From Paragonimus westermani (lineage: Eukaryota; Platyhelminthes; Trematoda; Plagiorchiida; Troglotrematidae), in the NCBI GenBank assembly GCA_008508345.1, contig QNGE01002647.1, forward strand, positions 4,333 to 68,332: a stretch of 64,000 bases of DNA, in the 5' to 3' direction. Every line of letters begins with the position of its first letter. The stretch's first letter is position 1. Below, piece after piece: positions 11,950 to 23,540 of the stretch. A model generated the notes under the pieces. That model did not search any database. It worked only from the letters and a program-made list of their open reading frames with translations, and was not told the origin of the DNA. A program made the position numbers and the translations under genes.

Positions 11950-14900
11950 AAATCCGGCAGTACAAGTCGTCCTATTTTGCTGTGCTTTTTCAACGTATAA
12001 ACTACAATACACACTTCACACCAGTTTGACTTTCCGTTAACCTCCACGATACCCTCATGTTTTTGTTTGATTTATGATCGTTACTATTTTGTTCCTAGAT
12101 TTTCCCATCACCTTACCTCACTATTCCACATTGTACTCTCACATGTTCCGTCCGCAACAATAGCTCCCTTGGCGAGCAGTGGTTACCACCTTTCGCTCAA
12201 ATGAACGATTTTTTTATTTCAGTCAGTTTCTCTTCTTTGAGTGTGTATGCGGTATGGGTTTCTATAGGCGCGCTAGCGTTTCTGTGTACCGGGACCTAAT
12301 AATACATTGCTTTCAGATGTGCCTGCTCTTGGTTTACTTCCAGTCATTCTAACGAAGGTTCCGGCCTTCCTGAAGCCTCACGATTAACATCTGCTTGTGG
12401 AAAGGAATTTGGTGAGTGTTTTGAAGATGTTGAATCGCATGTATGCATTGGTCAAGGTAAAACAGACCAGAGTTCTCACAGATCGGGAAAATTTGTGGGA
12501 GTTGTTTGTGATTTTCAAGCTACGCATTAGTTTGGGAGAATTAAGACCCGTCCATCAGATTTGTAAAATCTACAAAGGTACAACCTAAATACCTCATCCG
12601 ATTCTTGTTCGGCATATTTTCTGGAAGAAAGAATGGATTAACCAGAAGACGGATACGGAAACTAAAAGGGAGACGAAAGGGGTTGATGCCAGTATTTTCA
12701 AGTTTTCGACCAATGCGAAAGTGCTAGAGGTCAAAGGCTTAGTTATCCTCAATCAAATACAACATGTCATAGAGCACGAGAAATCGATTGCTGTTTATCA
12801 CTTTGTTAAGCTCATACCAAGGTAAGTTCAACTTGAAAGGCAATGCCGACTGCTGAGACGTTTCTGGCTGACTTTTTTCTCCTGGTTCTACCTAACTTTT
12901 GAAATACTGCTCAATTTGGTGTGTGCTTTATTTTTTGACAGTGAAGAAATAAAATAAACGTACAGACTGTTTCCTTGCCTACTCTACCTCCGACTGATCG
13001 TGCTGTCTTGACCTGGTTAGCAAGCTTGTGCACTGCGTTGACCCGGGTGACTATGATGACTAAGATTCCGGTGCCACTGATTACAACCATGGCAGGCGAA
13101 AACCGGTTGCGCTCATGATGGGGTTGTACACTACACTACTGACCGCTTGAGGGTGCTTAAGTCATAGAACACAATATCACTGACATACAGCGTAACAGTT
13201 TTCGTGGTTGCAGCTCTGGTAGCTTCCAATGAGATAATCTGGGGTTTAGAAAAAGTATTCCCAAATCCTGAGCATGCCAGCGACCAAGTGACTGAGTACG
13301 TCAGCTTTTTGTTTTGCAAGTCAGTGGAACGTTCGTGATTACTCAACAGCGTTTTGCAGTCGTGAGTACACTTGTTTCTTACAGTAGTAAGAGAAATCAG
13401 ACAGCAATGTCTTGTTCACCTCTTAACCTAAACGAGCTCCTCACTCTCATGAGTCAAACTTTTCGGTTGTTGATCACTGGTGGAGTCCTCGAAGAAAACC
13501 TCATCTACTGTCTCGCAAACGAGCCTTTGCGTCAGTAATTCAGGTGGTTCCTCAAGTCAAGTGGGATAAACTACCGAAACGCAACAGATTACTGTGCTTC
13601 CCACAGTGGTATCACCCAGACGCCGCCACCCTCCCATTCTATATTGCCTCCACAATTTTGTGTCCCCTTGGTTTGCGCATGAAGATTTTTTAAGACGCTT
13701 GTGTGGCAGTGGACTTTGTAAACCAATTAGGGCCTGTAACGGCAAACCGGAAAAAGAACACGCCCATTGTGTTGTCGCCACGTTCCAACCGACAGCAGTC
13801 CACATGTTACAAAGGCTGAAATCCTGGACGCGCTCAACAGTCTTCTGGAGCAGACCAAACACTCGGACGTTGCCGCACTAGCAAGTAGTATGGTTCTTCA
13901 CCCGGGTCGTCTTGTTCCAACATAGAAGTGACCTGGTGAAGTGTGTTGCGTGTGAGCACAGCTTACGGAAAACTGTGAAAGGCTGTTGTATATGTGTGCT
14001 TTTTTAATCATGAACACAGGTTGATCATATAGCAGTCTGTTAAAGGTCACATCACTCTATTGAAGACGGCCGTACATTTTGGAATGGCCATCTGAGGGCT
14101 CAGACCTTACTGCATGTACGTGATCGTTTCTTCCTATAACTTACTCAGCAGTCGTGTGATCGTGAATGCAAGGTAAACAACCGACAGTAGAGGATTTGAA
14201 GATCACTCATCGGAAGGCACCGGCTAAAGACTTCTCTTGACCAGATCAAGCAGGAGAGCCTACGGAACACTGGGAACAAGTCACAATAGTTGTGGGAGTT
14301 TGTTGTGTCGTGAGGATGTGTTCCGAAGGGGCTGTGTGACTGTGACAAGAGCGAATTTCTGTCGCGTCGATGATTCAAACAGAAACTAGCGTCGACCGGT
14401 TACACTTGGCACTCAGTAAGACAATAAAACGCAAGCTGGTCAGCTTCTTGTGTGGAGACATTGAACACCGCTTGACTGAACGGTCAAAAGAGAGAACGAG
14501 CCTTTGTGTCTGGTGACTGAGAAGAGCAGAACAATGTTTTCAAGAGATTTGTGATTTCAGTGGCTTAGAGGTTGGTGCTAGCGCAACCACATGTACAAGC
14601 AACCAATCGCACAGGTCTGCCAGGTGGGCTAAACATTTAGCGGAACAGTTCAAGTTGCTTGAACTGAACTGTGCGGGTCATCGGACCCGAGTGGTTAGTC
14701 ACCGTGTTCCAGACGGCCTTTTGGATTGCAACGAGATTCCACGTCCAAATTTCTTTCCAAAGATGAGGTCCGAATTGAAAGCATCCTTTCGGGTGGTTTC
14801 GAAAGCTGATGTATCTTGTTATTGGGACTCGCTGATAGTTATTCTGGCTTTCGGATTGTTAGATTGAAGGCCAGGTGACAACCACAGATGTACCAATATG

Positions 14901-17401
14901 GTGTCTATCACGTCCGAATTCTTCACTGACCTTAATTTCCGTTGGTCCACTATACTCATGAGAAGTCACGTGCGTGAAATGTAAACAGGAGTCTGACCTG
15001 GCCGGGGGGGCGTTGACTGCGTTTCTTGCTCATGAATGTATCCAAACTAAAAGCAACGCTGTGCGTCACCCGTTTGGCCTGTTCTGGGTGACATCTTAAC
15101 GAGATGGGTTGGTCGGAAGGGTTGTGAATGTACGGACTGTAATGGAATGTGGGCGGTATTCAGTCTGGAACAACAATTGCTGATCACGGTTTAAAATATG
15201 GCCCACGTTATGTACCGAAATGGGGTGGATGTTGGGCGTTCTTTAATCTGAAACTCTCTGCAACGTTGATTTAATTGCAAGATCAAGATACCCCCTGAAC
15301 ATTTGGATTTTCCACTGTGTTTACACCAATGTTTCCCACTCTACGTAATGTATGGCTAAAGGGAACACCGTTTCATAAAGCCTATGTGCTTCTAATCATC
15401 TCGGTTCGTCAGCAGTTTCAAAGAAGTTAGTTAACTTTGAAGTTTTCTTCAAAAAGTACCGAGAACTTCATATCATCAGCAAGGTACTGAATGGTATGCC
15501 TAAAATGAAAGTTTACCCAAAATCGCCTTTCAGAAGAAATGACGTCGGTATGACACTCATCAGTCGGCTAATTCGTGTCCTACTGTGGATTTGTTGTCAC
15601 CTATACCACAACTCGGATCGCAGCATCCCGGTTAAGGGTGCATTGCCACTCCCAACTAAATCGAGTTGCTTACTCCAATTCAGATGAAGATGTTAAGTCA
15701 CCTACATCGGTGGAACGGATAAATAATGGCGTCGGTGAATGACTGGAATCTTCCGAAATGGGTTGGGCGTCTAGTATCATACCACTCACGCATTCAACGA
15801 AGACTCGTTATCCAGTTTCATCGATTGCGCAACGCCCTTAAACTGTGAGGCAGAGTTGTGCATGTCGAGGTTTTCTGGGTCCTGTGTAAAACTTTGAACA
15901 ACCGGTTCTGTTTTGTGGAGATCCTGCTTACCAAGTGAATACACCCCGCACTCTGTGCAACATGACTTGGTCTTTCTTTGTCATCATAACGAACTTGGGC
16001 CTACTTGGTGCTCGCAGCTTTTTCTGCATGCGCGATTTCACTCTTTTATCCGTTGGTGAACGATTTGTTTTTGAGACGTGAGCTGTGTTAACTTTGGTAT
16101 ACCCCTATGAAAGTGCAGGGGAATGTTACCGGATACATCAGCCAAACTGATGTTTCAATCTTCTGTCCTGAAGTATATGTCGGGGAAACATTGTTTCAAT
16201 CAGTACAGAGACACAAGCTGCGATAGTTCGTTCACATGTTCCGTTTTTCGGCTGAACATTTACCGCACCGGGCTTTATACGGCGAGGATGCCAATAGTCG
16301 GGTAGAACGGCGTGGTGGTCAAACAGTGCTGTGATCACGAACTATGAATACGTTGTCTATTTATTTGGATTGAACCCATTAATCTGGCCTTCCAGATTAG
16401 GACTTCGCGGTCGTTCTAGCCGTTGGTTAGAAATTCTGTTGGGTCCGGCATCTTGTCGCAGTCAACAGCGTGGTTGCATCCACACCGGTTGTGGTCCTTT
16501 TTGACCGTACTTTGCCTCATGTTCTCTATTACTCTTCATACTTTTTTCATCTGGAATGTTTTGCTTGACTGTTACGGTGAGCAGCAGCTCGGGCCGCAGT
16601 ACAGACTGAACTGTCTCGTGGCCGTTTACGAGTGAATGAATATGACCTCTTTGCGCGCTGACTCCCACAGAATCAACAAGAGTTGGCAGCGGTAATCCCA
16701 AGCTATATAACTATTGGGAATTGAAGCCCTATCAGCTTTATATTCTGAGAACCAGTTGTGTTAGGATGTGAAGCACATGGACGTGAGTTGGCGTGGAACC
16801 TACAAGTGAGCGTCAGTCTCTCGTTTTTGCATTACCAGGTATGACAATGGCGATGATGTTTGAATACCCCTTAGTGTGATTCTTCGAACACACCTGAGGG
16901 GATTGATTAAACATTGGTTGTGTACAACGTTACTCACGTTAGTATGTATGAGAGGGCCAACTGTACTCAGAACCTCCTTCTAGCCCACTGACCACGTGTG
17001 TGTATGCTTCTCTTAGGCCACTTTTTTGATGGATGGTCCACATCTTGTGGTTAACGCTTGTTTATACTGAAAACAATGAATCAGAACGTTTATAACACTG
17101 ACGTTACTTGAAGTCTAGTCAGAGAAGATTGTTTTTCGTGTGAGAATTAAAAGGAAGGGCATATGACCAGGTGGTTGCATATGCTCGAACAGAGCATACT
17201 GACGAACGGTGAAACGGCACGTGTTAATAACCAGGCTACTGAAATTGTAAAAACTGAACACCTGAGACACCACTTAACCACTGTAGACTGGGGGTTGCGA
17301 TTTTTGAAAGGCAGTGGAAACTGTGTGCGACGTTGCTTACCTACGATTGGAGAACTTATACGTTTCGTATTAAAATAATAAGATCCTTCTTCGGGACATT
17401 G
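11950..17401. other. Long stretch without recognisable genes
   Basis: Many short open frames on both strands, none above about 100 codons with a motif. The first kilobase may be 3' UTR of the C1GALT-like gene, since overlapping AATAAA signals occur at 12948-12958. I recognise no transposon protein motifs from here to 17.4 kb. Confidence 0.5.
12948..12958 (+). promoter_or_regulatory. Possible polyadenylation signals
   Basis: Two overlapping AATAAA hexamers about 1 kb after the stop codon of the C1GALT-like gene. Position and strand fit a 3' UTR end, but such hexamers are frequent by chance in AT-rich DNA. Confidence 0.25.
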
Positions 17402-18169
17402 TGTAGCGAAAAAGGCATCCAACAAAGCACAATCCTTATCGTCCAACACGCTGGTTACCATGCTACGCGCGCGCTCGCCTCTATGGGTCATCAGTCAGGA
17501 CCACAACACTCCCGACTTTCGCTCACACGTCGTGCGCACTTCGACCCCGTTTGTGTGCGTGTCCGACGCCTCTTGTCAAAGCGTTTTTCACCTGCCGTTC
17601 CTCGTCCGTTGAGCAGATCTGGTTGGGCGACGGCACGTCCGATCTCACGTGCTGCCCGCAATCCACCCACTATGTCCTCTGGTCGTACTCTACGACCACG
17701 TCGAGATATTGCCCCAGATGTTAGAACGATCATACCCCCGATCTGGTAAGTCACCTCATTTTGCCTGTCATGCCTCGCCCGCTGGTCCGATGCAGTTGAG
17801 CGGTGGCTCATCCGGTTGCCCATGCTGTCCCTGACCCGCTCGCTGTGGGCTTTTAGACGTACCTTGCTGCACCGTCGATGTATTCGGCCGACAGTTGGAG
17901 CATCCGCATATTCGGCTTGACTATCCACCACATTCGCTCCCTCCTTTAAGGAACTTTCCGTGATTGTGCCAGGGTGCCACGTGCACAACATTGATTCCTC
18001 ACCCATGAAGCCCTTAGTTGATTTGGAAGCTCGTATTCCTGCGGTTCGTGATGGTGAATGGTCCGCTCCACTGTCTTTCAAACTCGCCGGGGCCGGATGT
18101 TTTTGGTCGACCGTAGTCCCTTACTCTCACTTGGTGTCCAATCTTGAACGGACTCCATTTATGTATGGT
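17402..18169 (-). mobile_element. Second Ty3/gypsy 3' end: LTR plus integrase tail, truncated at a gap
   Basis: On the minus strand an integrase tail (18169-17931) leads through a purine-rich tract (AAAGGAGGGAGCG) into an LTR beginning TGGTGGATAG at 17930 and ending near 17402 (...TTTTTCGCTACA). It is a direct repeat of 18638-19372 with perhaps 90-95% identity by eye. The copy is cut off by the single N at 18170. The LTR is the long variant (about 529 bp). Confidence 0.8.
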
Positions 18170-18170
18170 N
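18170..18170. other. Single-N assembly junction
   Basis: One N where the truncated gypsy tail abruptly meets unrelated sequence. It marks a scaffold join, so adjacency across it is not reliable. Confidence 0.9.
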
Positions 18171-18637
18171 AAATGCTCACTGTAACTATAACGCAGTTAG
18201 CAATGAACAAATAGGATCGCTACAAGTGTAACACCTGAATGGACCTTCTCGCTGCTCCCCGCTCACTTCACCCTTTTGTGAGTAGTATGTTTGATGATTT
18301 AACTACGCTTGCATGAAGACCGCATGGCCGCCATCTTGAATTTGGACATTTTCTGCATTTGCTCGATCACGGATGCGTGAGACATCACAATGATTTTATT
18401 TACCCGCCATTATGAACTTGCTGATATCCGTGTGTTTTTTATTGTAGAAAAATAAGCGAGCTATTTGCGGTCGTTATCTGTTTGATTCGAACTCGGGGTT
18501 TTAAGCAGTGTTGGTAAGGAGCCAGCCCCTGAATTGAAACGCAGAGCAGATTAAACAACATCTGATGAATTTTGTTCGACTCACACTTTTCAGAAACCGG
18601 GTGCTCATGGGAACTTGGGGATGATAAGTGATGTAAA

Positions 18638-19139
18638 TGTAACGAAAAATGCGTCTAATAGAGTACAATGTTCAATGTCCAACGCGCTGGTTACCATGCT
18701 ACGCGCGCGCTCGCCTCTATGAGTCATCAGTCAGAACCACAACACCCCCGAATTTCGCTCACACGTCGTGCGCACTTTGACCCGGTTTGTGTGCGTGTCC
18801 GACACCTCTTGTCAAGGCGTTTTTCACCTGCCGTTCCTCGTCCGTTGAGCAGATCTGGTTCGGCGACGGCACGTCCGATCTCATGTGCTGCCTGCAATCC
18901 ACCCACTATGTCCTATGGTCGTACTGTACGACCACGTCGAGATATTGCCCCAGATGTTAGAATGATCGTACCGTCGATCTGGTCATTCATCTCATTTCGC
19001 CTGCCATGCCTCGCCCGTTGGTCCGATGCAGTTGAGCAATGGCTCATCCAGTTGCCCATGCTGTCCCCGACCTTGGTGCACCGTCGATGTATTCGGCCGA
19101 CAGTTGGAGCATCCGCACATTCGGTTTGACCATCCACCA
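18638..19139 (-). repeat. 3' LTR (long variant) of the gypsy element
   Basis: On the minus strand it begins TGGTGGATGG after the polypurine stretch AAAAAAGGGCTCG and ends ...TTTTTCGTTACA. Compared with the 5' LTR and the solo LTR at 35.1 kb it carries about 180 extra bases in the middle. Confidence 0.8.
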
Positions 19140-20170
19140 CATTCGAGCCCTTTTTTAAGGAACTTGCCGTGATTGTGCCAGGGTGCCAAGTGCACAACAC
19201 TGATCCATCGCCCATGAAGCCCTTGGTTGATTTGAAAGCTCGTATTCCTGCGGTTTGTGATGGTGAATGGTCCGCTCCGCTGTCTTTCAAACTCGCCGGG
19301 GCCGGATGTTTTTGGTCGACCGTAGTCCCTTACTCTCACTTGGTCTCCAATCTTAATCGGACTCCATTTATGTGTGATGTGCCTCACGCCATAACTTTGC
19401 TTATTCCGGCGTTGTCCCTCTGCTGTCCGTTTAAGCGCCCGGTGCTCCAGATGTCGTCGTCCTTGCGGTATTAATTGTCCCTCTATGTCTCCGGATACAG
19501 ACATTAAAGAGAGTCCTTGGCTCCCTCCCGTAGGTCAGCTCGAATGGCGAAATCTTGGTTGTTGTGTGCTTCGTCGTGCGTTATCCGAACAAAACATCGA
19601 ATAGTCCTTCTTCCCAGTTAATGCCCCTACTATTCAGCCATTCCTTCAATACACGATTGAGCTGCTCCGTCAACCCGTTCGTGTTTGGATGGTACGGCGG
19701 TGTTCACAGACGCTGAATCGCCCAATTCTTCAACATCTGAAACTGCCGCCTCTCAAAGCATGGGTCCTGGTCTGTGATAAATCTGTGGGACACTCCAAAG
19801 CGAGCCAGGACACGGTTCACGAAAGCGTGCGCAACCGTCCCGCTCGTTTGATCTGCCGTTGGAATGGCTTCCACCCATCGTGTAAAATGGTCAGTTATGA
19901 CAACTCTGCGACGGCTTTCATTTGGACTTGTTGGGAGTGGACTAAAAGTGTTTATACCCCAGGTGTGTGCGGCCTGCTCCGTTACGATGGATTGCATCGG
20001 TGTTGTTGTCATTGTCTCCCGGTTCAGTTGGCAGTTGGGGCAAGCTAGAATGAAATCAGCCACACCCTTTCGCATTGAGGGCCAAAATACCCTTCGCCAC
20101 AGTAATTCGAACATACATTCTCACGGTATGTCAACATTTGTGTGTGCCAGTCGAATCACATGTTCCCTCT
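19140..20170 (-). pseudogene. Gypsy integrase, broken
   Basis: Minus-strand fragments give RRVFWPSMRKGVADF with a CPNC pair (zinc-binding N-domain), TDHFTRWVEAIP, FITDQDPCFE and, in another frame, YHPNTNGLTEQLNRVLKEWL. These are the Ty3/gypsy integrase core and C-terminal tail. The first catalytic Asp position reads Asn (WGINTF where WGIDTF or WGMDLM is usual), while the second Asp and the Glu remain. At least two frame changes interrupt the core, and the tail continues to the polypurine tract (IGDQVRVRDYG, SGPFTITNR). Confidence 0.85.
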
Positions 20171-20528
20171 GATCCACTGAAACAAATGGCAGTCTGCGAG
20201 GTCTCAGCCCCTCTGCACCTCCACATCGACGACCAGTTGGCCGCCCTCCAGATGTAGCCGGTCCCAGATCTGTAACGGCTCATTCAATCCCGAAGTCAAC
20301 TTCTTGGGTTTGGTTCCTGTCAGTAGATGTTCGCGTACATGAGAGTCTGCTGTTGATTGACCAATATGTCTTTATCGGCAACCAATACCGCGTTCACGGG
20401 CATGGCTTCAGTTGGCAGCTCGTTTTCCCGTATTTCCTCGACAATGCATCAGGCACCTCATTGTTTGTGCCGTTGACATGTCCGATGATAAATTTGAACA
20501 CTTGCAGCCGAATTGCCCAGCGCGCCAG

Positions 20529-21026
20529 TCATCCTCGTGGATCCTTCGTCGTCTGCATCCTGATCAGGGGTTTGTGGTCGGTCTCGACATGAAAGGTGGG
20601 CGCTCTCAGATAGGTCCTCCATTTCTCTATAGCCCAAACGATAGCCAGGCATTCCTTCTCCGTAGTGGAATACTTTCTCTCTGTTTCCGTCAGTACTCTG
20701 CTAGCATACTCGATTGTTCCCGAAGGTTGCGAACGAACCGCCTCGATTCCGACATCACTTGCATCAGCTGACACCGTGAATGGCTCATTCGGTTTTGGGA
20801 GCGTCGGGCACCGTCGAATGCTGGCAGTTTCCTGTTTGAGTTCGTTGAACGCCACCTTCAAGTGCTCGGTCCATACAAATTTCCTGTCCTTCCTCAGAAG
20901 TTGAAACAGTGGATAGACCTGCCGGGAAAACCTCGGCGTAAATTTCGAGTCGTAACCGACCATTCCGAGGAAACACCTCAGTTGCCGCTTCGACTTCGCC
21001 GTTGGAAAGTTCTCGAAGGCTGCCAA
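20529..21026 (-). pseudogene. Gypsy RT connection and RNase H domain
   Basis: One 166-codon open frame on the minus strand with the RT connection (LRCFLGMVGYDSKFTPRFS, KFVWTEHLKVAFNELK) and RNase H motifs VSADASDVGIEAV, YSTTEKECLAIVWAIEKWR and VETDHKPL. The acidic residues expected at the active site are present in this piece, but it is separated by stops from the RT upstream and the integrase downstream. Confidence 0.85.
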
Positions 21027-21089
21027 ATTCTCTGGTAATGGTTGGATCTACCCATCACCAACCGTATGTCCCAAACAGACGATTGAGCC

Positions 21090-21700
21090 GCGGCCTATTT
21101 GGCACCTCTTATTACTCAGTTTTAAACCAGCTGCGTCAATTCGCTGTAACACTGCTCACAGTCTGTCTACGCGTTCCGATACTGTCGTAGAGAATACGAC
21201 AATGTCGTCTCCATATACGGCTACTGCTTCCTGACACTCCAGAATGTGAAGTAAGATACGTCTGTAGGTAGCTGGATCGTTGCACAGGCCAAACGGCATT
21301 CTAAGGAACTCGTACCGCTGCCCGTTCACGCAGAAAGCGATCTTCGCTCTGTCCTTCCGTGCCATTGGTAGTTGCCAGTAACTGGAACGCAAGTCTATGA
21401 AAGAATTTTTTTAGCTTCGTGTAGTTGTGTGAATATTTCCTTCATTTGGGGCATCGGGAACGCGTCTTTATCGTCACTCGATTCAGCTCTCTGAAATCCA
21501 CGCAAAATCGGTGGGTTCCATCTACCTTCCTAGTCAACACGACCGGTGATGAGAATGGGCTGCCCGTTCATTGAATCATTCTTTTCTCCAACCTCTCCTT
21601 CAGCTGTCTTTTCACTTCTAGAATCAATATGAATGGTATCCTCCGGTGCACTGGTCTACATTCCTCACCCGGCTGTCGGTCTATCAGGTATTCCATCCAA
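21090..21700 (-). pseudogene. Gypsy reverse transcriptase palm/fingers, frameshifted
   Basis: Minus-strand fragments contain [18 protein letters not shown], then in a shifted frame SYWQLPMARKDRAKIAF, RMPFGLCNDPATYRR and VYGDDIVVFS. The last is the YxDD catalytic motif (YGDD). At least two frameshifts separate these segments. Confidence 0.85.
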
Positions 21701-21711
21701 GTGCAGAATCC

Positions 21712-22190
21712 TTACTGATCATCCTCATTCGTGAATAGAGGAGCGAACTCATCAACACACTGCCTGATGGCTGGAAACGGACATTCTGACAGTGGGTTCA
21801 CAGAGACGCCACCCATTCGGCACTGCTCCTTGGTCTCCTCGCGATAGAACTTCACATCACCATCAACACGCAACTCGTTCCTCTCCAGATCAACACGCAA
21901 CTCGTTCCTCTCCAGGTCTACGAATGGCCTCGTTCGGAACAAAAGATCAGCGCCTATTATCGTCTTTTCCATATTCGCAATAACCAACATTGCATGACGA
22001 AGCCTGACAGGACCTATCTGGATTTAAACATTCTCGGTTCCAAGTGCCTTCAACGCCGTGCCTCCGACCGTCACCACCTGCCAGTTGCCGGATATAACGG
22101 CCAATTCTCGCACTCTGCCTGTAATTGACGCCCCTGCCCCCGTATCTACTATGGCACTCTTTTGTCCTCTCTCGATCAGAACGTGTAATC
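21712..22190 (-). pseudogene. Gypsy aspartic protease region
   Basis: On the minus strand from about 22190: SAIVDTGAGASITG carries the DTGA catalytic motif of retroelement aspartic proteases. A stop follows shortly after, and IANMEKTIIGADLL marks the end of the protease fold. A 27-bp unit is tandemly duplicated at 21862-21915 (peptide repeat DLERNELRV). Confidence 0.8.
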
Positions 22191-22199
22191 GCGGAACGC

Positions 22200-23109
22200 C
22201 CTCACACGAACCCCTTAAAACCGAAAAACAAGATGGAAAACTTCTGTTGGGACAAAGTGTCTCACCCCATTACAAACAAAACAACGAGCACGGTGTCCTT
22301 GCTCACGTTCTCCCTCACTTGTTTTCCCGGCTCCGTGTCCGTCTTCAAACCTTCCATTGGTCTCGTCGCTTTTACAATTTTGTTCTCCAGCTTCCTGACA
22401 TCCAGTTGTCCGACTTGCATCCGTACTGGTAGACGCTGTGAAATCCTGACAAGTTGTTCGATGTCCGCAATCCCACGAGACTGGGTCATCCGAACGCTCT
22501 TCTGTGACTCCGGCGGAAAACTGTGAATAAACCGCTCCCTCACTAATCCATCCTTCGTCTTCTCACCTGCCTCCGGCAAACCCAACATCAACTGTCGTAA
22601 CAAGTGTTGGTAGTGAACAAAGGGGTCTTCAGTGCCATATAAACGATCGATTGCCCGCTATCGATCTTGTTTCTTTGTAACTTCTTGAATGAATGCCGCA
22701 CGTATTTCTTGGAACGATTTTGCGGCCTATGTTTGATTGCTCAAGGCATAGACAGCATTTGCCCGTCCGGTGAGCAGTGTTCCCAATGCCGTTAAAAGCT
22801 GTCCATCGCTTTTTAGTCCGTTGCACGCCGCAATCGCGTCGAATTCTGACAGCCACACTTCCACGTCACCACTGTAACATGCAGGCCAGCCAACTCTACT
22901 TTGAATGCCCGTGACTTCGCGGACCAACCTTCGGGCAACGTGGACGCACCGGGGGACAGCGTTCTTCCGAAGTAGGGATATGAACAACAGTTCTGAAAAG
23001 AGACAATATTAACAAGTATGTGTCGAAGGCGCAGTAAGCCATGCACACCACTTACACAAACACAAACCGAAACTGCATCCACAACACAGCAGCACGCCCC
23101 GTTACACAA
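22200..23109 (-). pseudogene. Gypsy gag remnant
   Basis: Several minus-strand frames between the 5' LTR and the protease. One piece (22603-22262) has GLVRERFIHSFPPESQ, typical of gypsy gag, and near 22280 a CxxC pair that looks like a decayed CCHC knuckle. Stops interrupt it repeatedly. Confidence 0.65.
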
Positions 23110-23218
23110 CTCAGATTCGATTCGTGCGCGCTTGCTGGTTTCGGTTGCGCGTTACACCATCCGCAAATTGATTTGGCCGCAGCAGCATCATCGCGTTGTG
23201 TTCATGGCACGGAACCAG

Positions 23219-23540
23219 TGCAGCGAAAACGTCGTCTAGTACAGTACAATATTCATTGTCCAACGCGTTGGTTACCGTGCTACCCGCACGTTCACCTCAG
23301 ATTTTCGCTCATATGTCGTGCGCATTTTGACCGGATTGTTTGTGTCCAACGCCTCTTGTCAAGGTGTTCTTCACATGTCATGCTCCTTACGTTGATCCGG
23401 CCCAGTTGAGCGCTGGCTCATCCGGCCGCCCGTACTGTCCCTGACCTGCTCGCTGTGGACTTTTAGAAGTACCTTGCTGCACCGTCGATGCAGTCCGCCG
23501 AGAGTTGTAGCACCCGCACCTCCGGTTTGGCAATCCACCA
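23219..23540 (-). repeat. 5' LTR (short variant) of the gypsy element
   Basis: Reads on the minus strand from TGGTGGATTGCC (23540) to TTTTCGCTGCA (23219). It aligns with the other LTR copies at both ends but lacks about 180 bp in the middle present in the 3' LTR. Part of it (23402-23540) belongs to the inverted repeat described separately. Confidence 0.8.

Larger units (their letters stand above)
18638..23540 (-). mobile_element. Ty3/gypsy LTR retrotransposon, structurally near-complete but dead
   Basis: About 4.9 kb on the minus strand in the order 5' LTR, gag, protease, reverse transcriptase, RNase H, integrase, polypurine tract, 3' LTR, which defines Ty3/gypsy. Every domain is recognisable, but stops and frameshifts split all of them, so it cannot make a full polyprotein. 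The two LTRs differ in length: 322 bp at the 5' side and 502 bp at the 3' side. A 27-bp tandem duplication sits in the protease-RT linker. Neither flank gives a clear target-site duplication by eye. Confidence 0.9.

Noticed and set aside
12397..12588. 63-codon open frame after the C1GALT-like gene
   Set aside because: No similarity to the family or any other, and surrounding frames are closed; likely 3' UTR or intergenic.
17491..18081. 196-codon minus-strand open frame
   Set aside because: It runs through the gypsy integrase tail and LTR; the LTR part is not a gene although it stays open.
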